Of a stretch of DNA of 64,000 bases, positions 9,268 through 18,608 are shown piece by piece (position 1 is the stretch's first letter; each line of letters starts with the position of its first letter). A program made the translations under genes and the position numbers. Below the pieces are notes generated by a model. It was given only the letters and a program-made list of their open reading frames with translations, was not told the origin of the DNA and searched no databases. The DNA comes from Aeromicrobium flavum (GTDB lineage Bacteria > Actinomycetota > Actinomycetes > Propionibacteriales > Nocardioidaceae). The DNA lies in assembly GCF_007992115.1 (NCBI RefSeq), contig NZ_BJZQ01000001.1, forward strand, positions 434,001-498,000. The letters are read 5' to 3'.

Positions 9268-9987
9268 TCAGCCGAACAGGTCGCCGATGATCCCGCCGCC
9301 CCCGCCGGACGAGCCACCCGAGGACCCGCTCGCGCCGCTGGCCCACTCGCTCGGCTGGACGACCACGAAGCCCGCCCCGTGGTAGCGGTACTGGAACGCC
9401 TCGCCCGAGCCGCCCCGCAGCATCGACTTCATGTTCATCGAGTTCACGACCTGCGGCTGGAGCGCCGCCGACCAGGCGACCGCGGCGTTCACGTCGACGT
9501 GCGTGGGCTGCTGGGCGCAGTCCAGGACGACGGGCTGGCCCACGGCGTGCAGGGCGACCGTGCCGGTGCCCGACAGCTCCATGTTGAACAGGCCGCCGGC
9601 CATCATGTTGGCGCCCTTGAGTCGCTTGATGTCCCAGCGGAGGGAGGCGTCGAACGCCAGCAGGTTCTGGCCGCTGACGCTGAGGGCGTCGCCGTCGAGG
9701 TGCACGAGGAACACGAAGCCCGCGGTGTCGGCGAAGAACACCTCGCCCTGCCCGGAGACCCGCATGAGCGGCACGTCGTCCCCGCTGACCGCCTTCTTCA
9801 GCAGGCGGCCCACGGAGCCGGCGCTCTCGTGGTGGAAGGTCACGCCGCCCTGGTAGGCGACCATCGCGCCCTTGACGGCGAGGACGTCCTCGCCGAGGGA
9901 CACCCGCAGCATCTGCGGGTTCTGGACGACGAAGCGCTCGTCGGTCTGCTTCTCGAGGTTGGCCTGGGCGAAGAGGTCGCTACGCAT
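9268..9987 (-). CDS. AIM24-family protein
   Basis: The 239-residue protein has the all-beta AIM24 (formerly DUF124) fold. Signs are [52 protein letters not shown] and [18 protein letters not shown] low-complexity Gly/Ser tail ends in GIIGDLFG. Its function is unknown in bacteria; the yeast namesake is a mitochondrial inner-membrane protein. A -10 element TACGCT stands 7 bases upstream of the ATG. Confidence 0.8.
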   Translation of the reverse strand: MRSDLFAQANLEKQTDERFVVQNPQMLRVSLGEDVLAVKGAMVAYQGGVTFHHESAGSVGRLLKKAVSGDDVPLMRVSGQGEVFFADTAGFVFLVHLDGDALSVSGQNLLAFDASLRWDIKRLKGANMMAGGLFNMELSGTGTVALHAVGQPVVLDCAQQPTHVDVNAAVAWSAALQPQVVNSMNMKSMLRGGSGEAFQYRYHGAGFVVVQPSEWASGASGSSGGSSGGGGGIIGDLFG

Positions 9988-9994
9988 GCGCGCC

Positions 9995-10000
9995 AGCGTA
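9995..10000 (-). promoter_or_regulatory. Leaderless-type -10 element of the AIM24 gene
   Basis: On the minus strand TACGCT lies 7 bases before the ATG at 9987. Confidence 0.5.
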
Positions 10001-10012
10001 ACGGCGGCCGAT

Positions 10013-10042
10013 TTCGTCCGGGAAGGAATCGGCTGCTAGCAT
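10013..10042 (+). promoter_or_regulatory. Candidate promoter of the infC operon
   Basis: TTCGTC and TAGCAT are separated by 18 bases and stand about 175 bases upstream of infC. This placement is suitable for producing the leader RNA. The -35 match is weak. Confidence 0.35.
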
Positions 10043-10153
10043 GGTTGATCGAAGTGGAGGTCACTCCCACCTGCCGGGTTTCTGATCCGGGGGTCACCCG
10101 CTGCGGGCCGTTCTCGGACGACCACGCGGCGTGCGGCACCGTACGGTGCGTGT

Positions 10154-10186
10154 GGTGGCTTTCGCTTCGACGGAGGCCACCTTTTT
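10154..10186 (+). terminator. Intrinsic terminator / attenuator in the infC leader
   Basis: GGTGGC pairs with GCCACC across a 16-base loop, and five T residues follow at once. The structure stands 33 bases before the infC start codon, inside its 5' leader, and has no gene ending just before it. It is therefore more likely a regulated attenuator than a simple terminator. Confidence 0.6.
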
Positions 10187-10218
10187 CGTGTCCTCCAAAC
10201 CCGATCTCAGGAGGATCC

Positions 10219-10908
10219 ATCAGCACAGATCTGCGCGTCAACGAGCGCATTCGCGTCCCCGAGGTCCGTCTTGTCGGACCCAGCGGTGAACAGGTCGGCA
10301 TCGTTCGTATCGAAGATGCCATGCGCCTGGCTGCCGAAGCCGATCTCGACCTCGTCGAGATCGCGCCCCAGGAGCGGCCTCCCGTGTGCCGTCTCATGGA
10401 CTTCGGCAAGTTCAAGTACGAAACGGCGCAGAAGGCTCGCGAGTCCCGACGCAACCAGACGAACACGGTCATCAAGGAGATGAAGCTCCGCCCGAAGATC
10501 GACCAGCACGACTACGCCACCAAGAAGGGCCACGTCGTGCGGTTCCTCCAGGCAGGCGACAAGGTCAAGATCACGATCATGTTCCGTGGTCGTGAGCAGC
10601 ACCGTCCCGAGCTCGGGTACCGGCTGCTGCAGAAGCTGGCCGCCGACGTCGAGGAGCTGGGCTTCATCGAGTCCAATGCGCGCCAGGACGGCCGCAACAT
10701 GACGATGGTGCTGGCTCCGCACAAGAAGAAGTCCGAGGCGCAGGCCGAGGTCAAGGCCGCCAAGGCCGTGACCACCGCCGCGCGCGAGGCAGAACGCGAG
10801 GCCGAGGCCGAGGCCGAGAAGGCGCATCGCGAAGAACACAAGAAGACAGCGACGGCGAAGAAGCCTCGTCGGCGCTCCGAGAACCTCGACCCAGACATGG
10901 AGGCATAA
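10219..10908 (+). CDS. infC: Translation initiation factor IF-3
   Basis: The 229-residue factor binds the 30S subunit and proofreads start-codon selection. The N-terminal domain begins [17 protein letters not shown] and the C-terminal domain follows a lysine-rich linker after FGKFKYE. The reading frame has no ATG, GTG or TTG near the conserved N-terminus. The start is taken as ATC at 10219, four bases after AGGAGG (10209-10214). Rare AUU/AUC starts on infC are known to allow IF-3 to repress its own synthesis. A charged Ala/Glu/Lys-rich tail of about 50 residues is typical of actinobacterial IF-3. Confidence 0.93.
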   Translation: MSTDLRVNERIRVPEVRLVGPSGEQVGIVRIEDAMRLAAEADLDLVEIAPQERPPVCRLMDFGKFKYETAQKARESRRNQTNTVIKEMKLRPKIDQHDYATKKGHVVRFLQAGDKVKITIMFRGREQHRPELGYRLLQKLAADVEELGFIESNARQDGRNMTMVLAPHKKKSEAQAEVKAAKAVTTAAREAEREAEAEAEKAHREEHKKTATAKKPRRRSENLDPDMEA

Positions 10909-10910
10909 CC

Positions 10911-11105
10911 GTGCCGAAGTTCAAGCCCCACTCGGGCATGAAGAAGCGCATCAAGATCACCGGCAAGGGCAAGCTCCGCCGCGAGCAGACCAACCGCCGC
11001 CACCTCTTGGAGGTCAAGTCCTCGACCCGCAAGCGCCGTCTCGCCGGCACGACCGAGGTGTCGAAGGCCGACACGAAGGCCGTCAAGAAGCTGCTCGGTC
11101 TCTGA
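10911..11105 (+). CDS. rpmI: 50S ribosomal protein L35
   Basis: This 64-residue basic protein starts with GTG two bases after the infC stop and begins MPKFKPHSGMKKRIKITGKG, the L35 hallmark. It belongs to the infC-rpmI-rplT operon conserved in most bacteria. Confidence 0.97.
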   Translation: MPKFKPHSGMKKRIKITGKGKLRREQTNRRHLLEVKSSTRKRRLAGTTEVSKADTKAVKKLLGL

Positions 11106-11140
11106 GCCTCCCTACCCCCAAGATTTGAAGGAGTAACACT

Positions 11141-11533
11141 GTGGCACGCGTCAAGCGTTCAGTGAACGCGCAGAAGAAGCGCCGCGAAGTCCTCGAGCGG
11201 GCCTCCGGCTACCGGGGTCAGCGCTCGCGCCTGTACCGCAAGGCCAAGGAGCAGGTCACCCACTCGCTGGTCTACTCGTACAACGACCGCAAGGCTCGCA
11301 AGGGCGACTTCCGTCGTCTCTGGATCCAGCGGATCAATGCCGCGGCTCGCGCCCAGGGCATGACGTACAACCGCTTCATCCAGGGCCTCAAGGCCGCCGA
11401 GGTCGAGGTCGACCGCAAGATCCTCGCGGATCTGGCCGTCAACGACATCGCCGCGTTCAACGCTCTCGTCGAGGTCGCCAAGGCGAACCTGCCCGAGGAC
11501 GTCAACGCCCCCAAGGCCGACCAGGCCGTCTGA
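11141..11533 (+). CDS. rplT: 50S ribosomal protein L20
   Basis: The 130-residue rRNA-binding protein begins with [20 protein letters not shown] and contains the conserved [15 protein letters not shown] and [13 protein letters not shown] helices. It uses a GTG start preceded by GAAGGAG. L20 nucleates early 50S assembly and in several bacteria also represses this operon. No L20-type pseudoknot was identified here. Confidence 0.97.
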   Translation: MARVKRSVNAQKKRREVLERASGYRGQRSRLYRKAKEQVTHSLVYSYNDRKARKGDFRRLWIQRINAAARAQGMTYNRFIQGLKAAEVEVDRKILADLAVNDIAAFNALVEVAKANLPEDVNAPKADQAV

Positions 11534-11569
11534 GCACTCCGCTCAGATCAGCATCAGCTCAGTTCACTC

Positions 11570-12373
11570 GTGGCGAGCCCCGGCGATCTGACCGTCCGTT
11601 CCGGACGGGTCAAGACCGCTCGGCGGCTCGCCACGCGTGCGTTCCGGGCCAGGACCGGTGAGTTCCTGGCCGAGGGACCCCAAGCGGTGCGCGAGGCGCT
11701 CGCCGCAGTGTCCGACTCAGGGCAGGACGTCGTCATCGAGGTGTTCGCCACCGTCGAGGCGACCGAGCGGTACCCCGAGCTCGAGCAGTCGGCCGAGGTC
11801 TGGCACGTCGTCACCGACGACGTGGTGGCCGACATCGCCGACTCCGTCACACCGCAGGGCCTCGTCGCCCGCTGCCGGTCGGTCCTGACCACGATCGAGG
11901 ACGTCCCGCAGGACGCCCGGCTGGTCGTGGTGTGCGCCGAGATCCGCGACCCGGGCAACCTTGGCGCGGTCATCCGGTGCGCCGACGCGGCCGGGGCGGC
12001 CGGTGTCGTCGTCGCCGGCGAGAGCGTCGACCCGCTCAACCCCAAGGTCGTCCGCGCCACCGCGGGCTCGCTGTTCCACCTGCCGATCGCGGTCGAGGAC
12101 GATGTCGAGGCGGTCATCGCCGAGCTGCAGTCGCGTGGTGTGCAGGTGCTGGCCGCCGACGGCGCGGGGGAGACGGGCCTGTTCGACGCCGATCTCGACC
12201 TCGCCGCGCCCACCGCGTGGCTGATGGGCAACGAGGCGCACGGGCTGCCCGACGCGTGGTCCGCCCTCGCCGACCGGGTCGTGCACGTGCCCATCCTGGG
12301 CCGCGCCGAGAGCCTGAACCTCGCCACCGCGGCCGCCGTCTGTTTGTACGCCTCGGCGCGCGAGCAGGGTTAG
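11570..12373 (+). CDS. TrmH/SpoU-family rRNA 2'-O-methyltransferase
   Basis: The 267-residue protein has an N-terminal substrate-binding domain (RTGEFLAEGPQAVREAL) and a C-terminal SPOUT domain. The three SpoU motifs are seen: DPGNLGAVIRCADAAG, LMGNEAHGLP and GRAESLNLATAAAVCLY. It probably methylates a 23S rRNA ribose; the exact site is unknown, and TsnR/RlmB-like labels are both possible. It uses a GTG start. Placement between rplT and pheS is common in actinobacteria. Confidence 0.88.
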   Translation: MASPGDLTVRSGRVKTARRLATRAFRARTGEFLAEGPQAVREALAAVSDSGQDVVIEVFATVEATERYPELEQSAEVWHVVTDDVVADIADSVTPQGLVARCRSVLTTIEDVPQDARLVVVCAEIRDPGNLGAVIRCADAAGAAGVVVAGESVDPLNPKVVRATAGSLFHLPIAVEDDVEAVIAELQSRGVQVLAADGAGETGLFDADLDLAAPTAWLMGNEAHGLPDAWSALADRVVHVPILGRAESLNLATAAAVCLYASAREQG

Positions 12374-12376
12374 GCT
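12371..12376 (+). promoter_or_regulatory. Leaderless-type -10 element of the histidine kinase gene
   Basis: TAGGCT lies 7 bases before the GTG; the TAG is also the stop codon of the upstream methyltransferase gene. Confidence 0.45.
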
Positions 12377-12383
12377 CGGGCTC

Positions 12384-13421
12384 GTGCCCTTCGAACACTT
12401 CCCCGACGGCGTCATCGTCGCCGATGCGGATGGTCGGGTGACGTTCGTCAACCGCTGGGTCAAGTACTGGGCCCGTGCCGAGGGCGACGAGATGCTCGGC
12501 ATGCACCTCGACGACGCCGTCCCGTTCGACGACCTGTCGGGCAACAGCTGGTTCGACTCCGTGCGGCCCTACGACGGGCTGGCCATCCGCACCCGGATCA
12601 GCGAATCGTCCTGGTACTCCCCGCGCGGCAGCGAGTACCTCATCACCGCGTCGCTCGTGCGCGACCAGCCGGCGGGCAAGGTCGTGAAGGTCATCGTCAG
12701 CATGCGCAACGCGCGCGTGCGCCTCCAGCGCGACCGCGAGAAGTCCGACATGGTCGCCACCGTCGCCCACGAGCTGCGCTCGCCGCTCACCGGCATCAAG
12801 GGCTTCAGCGCCACCCTGCTGAGCCGGTGGGACGCGTTCACCGAGGAGCAGCGCCTCTTCATGCTGCAGACGATCGACGCCGACGCCGACCGGCTGAGCC
12901 GCCTCATCACCGAGCTGCTCGACGCGGCGCGCATCGACGCGGGCCGACTGTCGCTGCGCACCGAGCCGGTGCGACTCGACGACCTCGCCGCCCGCGTGCT
13001 GGCGTCGGTGTTCTCGGCCAACGAGGTGCCGCCGATGCCCCGCGTCACCGGTGAGATCCCCGTGGTGTGGGGCGACGCCGACCGCGTCACCCAGGTGCTG
13101 ACCAACCTCGTCGAGAACGCGATCCGGCACGGCGAGGGACTGCGCGAGGTGGTCGTCTCGCCCGAGCGGCGCGGCGACCAGGACGGGGTCGCGGTCCGGA
13201 TCGTCGATAGCGGGCCCGGCATCCCCGAGGAGTCGCGCGTCCGCATCTTCAGCCGGTTCTGGCGCTCGGGCCCGGGCGCCGGCAGCGGCCTGGGCATGTT
13301 CATCGTCCGGGGCGTCGTCGACCAGCACGGCGGCTCGATCTCCATCGAGGACACCGAGGGCGGGGGAGCGACGATCTGCGTGTGGTTCCCCGTCAACGAG
13401 CCGGACTCCTTGACGTCCTGA
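12384..13421 (+). CDS. PAS-domain sensor histidine kinase (orphan)
   Basis: The 345-residue cytoplasmic kinase has no membrane segment. An N-terminal PAS domain (about 1-110) begins FPDGVIVADADGRVTFVNRW. The HisKA domain has the phospho-acceptor His129 in VAHELRSPLTGIKG. The HATPase domain shows NLVENAIRHG (N box), DSGPGIP (G1) and GSGLGMFIVRGVVDQHGG (G2). No response regulator is adjacent, so its partner is unknown. It sits 10 bases after the SpoU gene and before pheS, and the PAS ligand cannot be deduced. Confidence 0.88.
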   Translation: MPFEHFPDGVIVADADGRVTFVNRWVKYWARAEGDEMLGMHLDDAVPFDDLSGNSWFDSVRPYDGLAIRTRISESSWYSPRGSEYLITASLVRDQPAGKVVKVIVSMRNARVRLQRDREKSDMVATVAHELRSPLTGIKGFSATLLSRWDAFTEEQRLFMLQTIDADADRLSRLITELLDAARIDAGRLSLRTEPVRLDDLAARVLASVFSANEVPPMPRVTGEIPVVWGDADRVTQVLTNLVENAIRHGEGLREVVVSPERRGDQDGVAVRIVDSGPGIPEESRVRIFSRFWRSGPGAGSGLGMFIVRGVVDQHGGSISIEDTEGGGATICVWFPVNEPDSLTS

Positions 13422-13429
13422 CCCGCCGA

Positions 13430-13435
13430 TAGACT
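13430..13435 (+). promoter_or_regulatory. Leaderless-type -10 element of pheS
   Basis: TAGACT lies 7 bases before the GTG start of pheS. Confidence 0.5.
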
Positions 13436-13442
13436 CGGCCGC

Positions 13443-14546
13443 GTGTCTGCGCCCAATTCCGACTACGACCCGGTCGAGGTGACGCCCCTGCGCGCCGACG
13501 AGGTCGAACGCATGCGTGACGAGGCCCTCGCGGCCATCGCCGCGGCCGACTCCCTCGACGCCATCAAGCAGGTGCGCATCGACCACACCGGCGATCGCTC
13601 GCCGCTGGCGCTGGCCAACCGCGAGATCGGCGCGCTGCCGCCCGCCGCCCGCAAGGACGCCGGGCAGCGCGTCGGCCAGGCCCGGGGCGCCGTGAACCGG
13701 GCCCTCGCCGCCCGCACGGCCGAGGTCGAGGCTGCGGAGTTCGAGCGCCGGCTGGCCGCCGAGACGGTCGACGTCACGCTGCCCACCGACGTCGAGCCCG
13801 TGGGTGCCCGTCACCCGATCACCACGATCCAGGAGCACGTCGCCGACATCTTCGTCGCGATGGGCTGGGAGGTGGCCGAGGGTCCCGAGGTCGAGGCCGA
13901 GTGGCTCAACTTCGATGCCTTGAACCTGGGCCCCGACCACCCCGCCCGCACGATGCAGGACACGTTCTGGCTCGACCCGGAGTCGGCCGCGATGGTGCTG
14001 CGCACCCACACCTCGCCGGTGCAGGCGCGCACGATGCTCACGACCGAGCCGCCGATCTACATCGTGTGCCCCGGGCGGGTCTACCGCACCGACGAAGCCG
14101 ACGCGACGCACATGCCCGTCTTCCACCAGGTCGAGGGCCTGGCGATCGACAAGGGCCTGTCGATGGCACACCTGAAGGGCACGCTCGACCACTTCGCGCG
14201 TGCCATCTACGGCACCGAGATCGCCACCCGCTTCCGTCCGTCGTACTTCCCGTTCACCGAGCCCAGCGCCGAGGTCGACCTGCTCTGCTACGTCTGCCAC
14301 AACGACCCGGCCGAGGTCGCCTCGTGCCGCACGTGCGGCGGCGAGGGCTGGGTCGAGTGGGGTGGCTGCGGCGTCGTCAACCCGCGCGTCCTGATCGCCT
14401 GCGGCGTCGATCCCGAGGAGTACTCGGGCTTCGCGTTCGGCATGGGCCTCGACCGCACCATCACCAGTCGCTACGACATCGCCGACCTGCGCGACCTGTG
14501 GGACGGCGACGTTCGCTTCACCGAGCCCTTCGGAGTTGGTCTCTGA
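13443..14546 (+). CDS. pheS: Phenylalanyl-tRNA synthetase, alpha subunit
   Basis: The 367-residue catalytic subunit charges tRNA-Phe. An N-terminal coiled coil (about 20-105) precedes the class II core. HPITTIQEHVADIFVAMGWEV opens the core. Motif 2 lies in YRTDEADATHMPVFHQVEGL and motif 3 in FAFGMGLDRTITSRYDI. It starts with GTG. The stop is followed after one base by pheT, and the two form the usual alpha2-beta2 enzyme. No T-box or phenylalanine leader peptide was seen upstream. Confidence 0.96.
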   Translation: MSAPNSDYDPVEVTPLRADEVERMRDEALAAIAAADSLDAIKQVRIDHTGDRSPLALANREIGALPPAARKDAGQRVGQARGAVNRALAARTAEVEAAEFERRLAAETVDVTLPTDVEPVGARHPITTIQEHVADIFVAMGWEVAEGPEVEAEWLNFDALNLGPDHPARTMQDTFWLDPESAAMVLRTHTSPVQARTMLTTEPPIYIVCPGRVYRTDEADATHMPVFHQVEGLAIDKGLSMAHLKGTLDHFARAIYGTEIATRFRPSYFPFTEPSAEVDLLCYVCHNDPAEVASCRTCGGEGWVEWGGCGVVNPRVLIACGVDPEEYSGFAFGMGLDRTITSRYDIADLRDLWDGDVRFTEPFGVGL

Positions 14547-14547
14547 C

Positions 14548-17058
14548 ATGCGTGTCCCCGTGGAGTGGCTGCGGTCACTCGTCGAACTGCCTGACGCCGT
14601 CACGACGGAGCAGCTGGCCGATCGCCTGACGATGTACGACCTCAAGCTCGAGGAGATCGTCGGCGGCGGCCTGTCCGGTCCGCTGACGGTCGGCCGCGTC
14701 CTCGCGATCTCGCCCGAGGAGCAGAAGAACGGCAAGACCATCAACTGGTGCCGGGTCGACGTCGGCGCGCAGAACGAGCCGTCCGTCCCCGACGCGCCGG
14801 GCGAGGACGTGCCCTCGCGCGGCATCATCTGCGGCGCCCACAACTTCGGCGTGGGCGACCTCGTCGTCGTCTCGCTGCCGGGCACCTTCCTGCCGGCGCT
14901 GGGCTTCGAGATCGGCTCGCGCAAGACGTACGGCCACGTCTCCGACGGCATGATCTGCTCCACCACGGAGCTGGGCCTGGCCGAGGACGCGTCCACCGCG
15001 AACGGCATCGTCGTGCTCGAGCCCGGCTCCGCCGAGCCCGGCGACGACGCGATCGATCTGCTGGGGCTGGGCGACCAGACCCTCGACCTCGAGGTCAACC
15101 CCGACCGCGCGTACGCCCTCAGCCTCCGTGGCGTGGCGCGCGACGCGGCCCTGGCGTTCGGCGTGCCGTTCACCGACCCGGCCGATCGCCCCGTGCCGTC
15201 GACGGACGCCGGGGCCTACCCGGTGCGCGTCGACGACCCCGACGGCTGCCCCGTGTTCACGACGCTCGTGGTCGAGGGCATCGACCCGGCCGCGACGACA
15301 CCGGCCTGGATGGCCAAGCGGATCTCCGACGCGGGGATGCGCCCCATCAGTCTGACCGTCGACATCAGCAACTACGTCATGCTCGAGCTCGGTCAGCCGA
15401 ACCACTGCTACGACCGCGCCAAGCTGAACGGCGACATCGTCGTGCGCCGCGCCACCGAGGGCGAGAAGCTGCGCACCCTCGACGACGTCGATCGCACCCT
15501 CAGCGCCGACGACCTGCTGATCACCGACGACCTCGGCCCGATCGGCATCGCCGGCGTCATGGGCGGCGACCGCGTCGAGATCGACGGCACCAGCACCGAC
15601 GTCGTCATCGAGGCGGCGCACTTCGACCCGGTCACGATCTTCCGCACGCAGAAGCGCCACAAGCTGCCCACCGAGGCGGCCAAGCGCTTCGAGCGCGGCG
15701 TCGACCCCGAGCTGCCGCTGCGTGCCGCCGCGCGCGTCGCCGAGCTGCTCGTCGAGCTCGCCGGGGGCACCCTCGTCGCCGGCGCCACCGTCGTGGGCAC
15801 CGCCCCGGCGCGCGAGGCGGTCACGTTCTCGTCCGACCTGCCGGCGCGGATCAGCGGGCTGCCGATCACCGCCGACCAGGCGCGCGACACGTATGAGCGC
15901 AACGGCTGCACGGTCGAGCTCGCGGGCGACCGCTTCACCGTGACGCCGCCGTCGTGGCGCTTCGACCTGAACGACCCGTACGACTTCGTCGAGGAGGCGC
16001 TGCGCACGGCCGGGTACGAGAACGTCCCGTCGGTGCTGCCCACGCCCACCGGCGGTCGCGGCCTCACCCGCGAGCAGGAGCTGCGCCGCCGCGTCGGCCA
16101 CGTGCTGGCCGGTGCGGGCCTGGTCGAGGTCACCACGCTGCCGTTCGTCGGCGACGCCGACCTCGACAGGCTCGGGCTGCCGCAGGACGATCCGCGCCGC
16201 GACCTCGTCCGCCTGGCGAACCCGCTCTCGGCCGAGGAGCCGGGCCTCACGCCCACGCTGCTCATCGGGCTGCTCAAGGCCGCCTCGCTGAACATCGGGC
16301 GTGGCCACGAGTCGGTCCAGATCAGCGAGATCGGCCGTGTCTTCCGCCCCCGCGCGGGTCACCCGACCGCGCCGATCTACGGCGTCGACCGCCGCCCCAC
16401 GGCCGACGAGCTCGCCGCCCTCGACGCCGCCCTGCCCGAGCAGCCCCGCCACACCGGCTTCGTGCTGGTGGGCGAGCGGCACCGCTCCGGCTGGTCCGGT
16501 GCCGGACGCCCGGTCGAGTGGAGCGACGCCCTGGCCGTTGCCCGTCGCGTGGCCGAGAACCTCCACGTCGAGCTGGAGGTCGGCGCGACGACCCTCGCCC
16601 CGTTCCACCCCGGCCGCTGCGCGCAGCTGCGCGTGGGCGACCGCGTCGTCGGCCACGTCGGCGAGCTGCACCCGAAGGTCGCGGAGGCCTTCGGCCTGCC
16701 CGGCCGGGTCGCGGTGGGCGAGCTCGACCTCGACGCGCTGATCGAGGCGGCGCCGCTGATCGGCCCGAAGCCCGACTTCTCGGCCTTCCCGGTCGCGAAG
16801 GAGGACTTCGCGTTCATCGTCGAGGACTCGCTGCCCGCGGGCGAGCTGCAGGCGGTCGTCGCCGGGGCCAGCCCGCTGCTGGAGTCGGTGCGCCTGTTCG
16901 ACGTGTACACCGGCGACCAGGTGGGCGAGGGACGCAAGTCGCTGGCCTTCAAGGTGCGCCTGCGCGCCGAGGACCGAACGCTCACGGACGCCGACATCAA
17001 GGCCGCCCGCGACCAGATCGTGGCCGCCGCCGCGACACTCGGAGCACAACTGCGCTGA
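14548..17058 (+). CDS. pheT: Phenylalanyl-tRNA synthetase, beta subunit
   Basis: The 836-residue partner of PheS begins MRVPVEWLRSLVELPD. Domains in order are a tRNA-binding OB fold (about 40-155), the B3/B4 editing domain that hydrolyses Tyr-tRNA-Phe, B5, and a C-terminal FDX-ACB anticodon-binding domain ending in AEDRTLTDADIKAARD. The ATG one base after the pheS stop is preferred over a TTG four codons upstream inside pheS. The length is normal. Confidence 0.96.
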   Translation: MRVPVEWLRSLVELPDAVTTEQLADRLTMYDLKLEEIVGGGLSGPLTVGRVLAISPEEQKNGKTINWCRVDVGAQNEPSVPDAPGEDVPSRGIICGAHNFGVGDLVVVSLPGTFLPALGFEIGSRKTYGHVSDGMICSTTELGLAEDASTANGIVVLEPGSAEPGDDAIDLLGLGDQTLDLEVNPDRAYALSLRGVARDAALAFGVPFTDPADRPVPSTDAGAYPVRVDDPDGCPVFTTLVVEGIDPAATTPAWMAKRISDAGMRPISLTVDISNYVMLELGQPNHCYDRAKLNGDIVVRRATEGEKLRTLDDVDRTLSADDLLITDDLGPIGIAGVMGGDRVEIDGTSTDVVIEAAHFDPVTIFRTQKRHKLPTEAAKRFERGVDPELPLRAAARVAELLVELAGGTLVAGATVVGTAPAREAVTFSSDLPARISGLPITADQARDTYERNGCTVELAGDRFTVTPPSWRFDLNDPYDFVEEALRTAGYENVPSVLPTPTGGRGLTREQELRRRVGHVLAGAGLVEVTTLPFVGDADLDRLGLPQDDPRRDLVRLANPLSAEEPGLTPTLLIGLLKAASLNIGRGHESVQISEIGRVFRPRAGHPTAPIYGVDRRPTADELAALDAALPEQPRHTGFVLVGERHRSGWSGAGRPVEWSDALAVARRVAENLHVELEVGATTLAPFHPGRCAQLRVGDRVVGHVGELHPKVAEAFGLPGRVAVGELDLDALIEAAPLIGPKPDFSAFPVAKEDFAFIVEDSLPAGELQAVVAGASPLLESVRLFDVYTGDQVGEGRKSLAFKVRLRAEDRTLTDADIKAARDQIVAAAATLGAQLR

Positions 17059-17094
17059 CCGGCAACGGGTCCGTCCGAGTGGTTACATGGCTGC

Positions 17095-18528
17095 ATGACC
17101 GACCAGAAGCGCGTTCGGATCGAGCATGACCTGCTGGGCGAGCGCGAGGTGCCGGCGGAGGTCTACTGGGGCGTGCACACCCTGCGCGCCCTGGAGAACT
17201 TCCCGATCACCGACGTGCCCATCGCGATCAGTCCGTACCTGCCGCAGGCGCTCGCCGCGGTGAAGGAGGCGGCGGCCGAGACCAACCACGACCTCGGCCT
17301 GCTGGACGACAAGCAGCACGCCGCGATTGTCCAGGCCTGCCAGGAGATCCGCCGGGGCGAGCTGCACGACCAGTTCGTCGTCGACGTCATCCAGGGCGGC
17401 GCGGGCACCTCGACGAACATGAACGCCAACGAGGTCATCGCCAACCGGGCGCTGGAGATCCTCGGGTACGCGTTCGGCGACTACGAGCACCTGCACCCGA
17501 ACGAGCAGGTCAACCTCAGCCAGTCGACCAACGACGTCTACCCGACGGCGGTCAAGATCGCCTGCATCAAGGCCACCCACGACCTCATCGACGCGATGGG
17601 GGCGCTGGAGGAGGCGTTCGCCGAGAAGGCGGTCGAGTTCCACGACGTGCTGAAGATGGGCCGCACCCAGCTGCAGGACGCCGTCCCGATGACCCTGGGC
17701 CAGGAGTTCGGCACCTACGCGCTGATGATCGCCGAGGACCGCACCCGGCTGCGTGAGGCCGTGATGCTGCTGCACGAGATCAACCTCGGCGCCACGGCGA
17801 TCGGCACCCAGCTCAACGCGCCCGACGGCTACGTCCCCCTGGCGCGCGAGCACCTCGAGCGCATCACGGGCCTGCCGCTGGTGACGGCGGTGGACCTGAT
17901 CGAGGCCACGCAGGACTGCGGCTCGTTCGTGCAGATGTCGGGCGTGCTCAAGCGGGTCGCCGTGAAGCTGTCGAAGATCTGCAACGACCTGCGGCTGCTG
18001 TCGTCGGGCCCGCGCGCGGGACTGGGCGAGATCAACCTGCCGGCGCGTCAGGCGGGCTCGAGCATCATGCCGGGCAAGGTCAATCCGGTGATCCCCGAGG
18101 TCGTCAACCAGGTGGCGTTCCAGATCATCGGGCACGACGTCACGGTGTCGATGGCGGCGGAGTCGGGCCAGCTGCAGCTCAACGCGTTCGAGCCGGTCAT
18201 CTGCTACTCGCTGTCGGCGGGCCTGTTCCGGCTGCGGACCGCGGTGCAGACGCTGACCGAGAACTGCGTCCGGGGCATCACCGCGAACCGCGAGCACCTG
18301 GCCCTCGAGGTCGCGAACTCCATCGGGCTGGTCACGGCGCTGAACCCGTACCTCGGCTACCAGACCGCGACCGAGCTGGCGAAGGAGGCACTCGTCACCG
18401 GACGCGGGGTGGCCGAGCTGGTGCTGGAGAAGGGCCTGCTGCCGCAGGACGAGCTGGAGCGGATCCTGCGCCCCGAGACCCTGGCCCATCTCGGGCCGAA
18501 GCCGGCCGACCGTTCCGGCGGTGTCTGA
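17095..18528 (+). CDS. aspA: Aspartate ammonia-lyase
   Basis: The 477-residue fumarase/aspartase-superfamily enzyme reversibly deaminates aspartate to fumarate and ammonia. The mobile-loop signature GSSIMPGKVNP is present, along with GGAGTSTNMNANEV and NLSQSTNDVYPT. RIEHDLLGEREVP at the start and TNMNANEVIANRALE favour aspartase over fumarase, but the paralogues are close. It stands alone, 36 bases after pheT, with its own ATG. Confidence 0.88.
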   Translation: MTDQKRVRIEHDLLGEREVPAEVYWGVHTLRALENFPITDVPIAISPYLPQALAAVKEAAAETNHDLGLLDDKQHAAIVQACQEIRRGELHDQFVVDVIQGGAGTSTNMNANEVIANRALEILGYAFGDYEHLHPNEQVNLSQSTNDVYPTAVKIACIKATHDLIDAMGALEEAFAEKAVEFHDVLKMGRTQLQDAVPMTLGQEFGTYALMIAEDRTRLREAVMLLHEINLGATAIGTQLNAPDGYVPLAREHLERITGLPLVTAVDLIEATQDCGSFVQMSGVLKRVAVKLSKICNDLRLLSSGPRAGLGEINLPARQAGSSIMPGKVNPVIPEVVNQVAFQIIGHDVTVSMAAESGQLQLNAFEPVICYSLSAGLFRLRTAVQTLTENCVRGITANREHLALEVANSIGLVTALNPYLGYQTATELAKEALVTGRGVAELVLEKGLLPQDELERILRPETLAHLGPKPADRSGGV

Positions 18529-18557
18529 CGGGCGGCGAGGGCTCCCGGGCGCGGGTG

Positions 18558-18563
18558 TACGCT
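18558..18563 (+). promoter_or_regulatory. -10 element of the cimA leader
   Basis: TACGCT lies 6 bases before the leader-peptide ATG. The leader transcript would therefore begin at, or one base from, the start codon of the leader peptide. Confidence 0.55.
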
Positions 18564-18569
18564 GTGCCC

Positions 18570-18608
18570 ATGAACACGTCGGTGATCATCATTGGAAAGC
18601 GCGTCTGA
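18570..18608 (+). CDS. Isoleucine-rich leader peptide of cimA
   Basis: Twelve codons encode MNTSVIIIGKRV. Three consecutive isoleucine codons (ATC ATC ATT) follow a valine codon. The frame ends inside the first of two mutually close RNA hairpins that precede cimA, an isoleucine-pathway gene. This is the layout of a transcription attenuator: ribosomes stalled at the Ile codons for want of charged tRNA-Ile would favour read-through. It is too short to be found by normal gene calling. Confidence 0.72.
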   Translation: MNTSVIIIGKRV

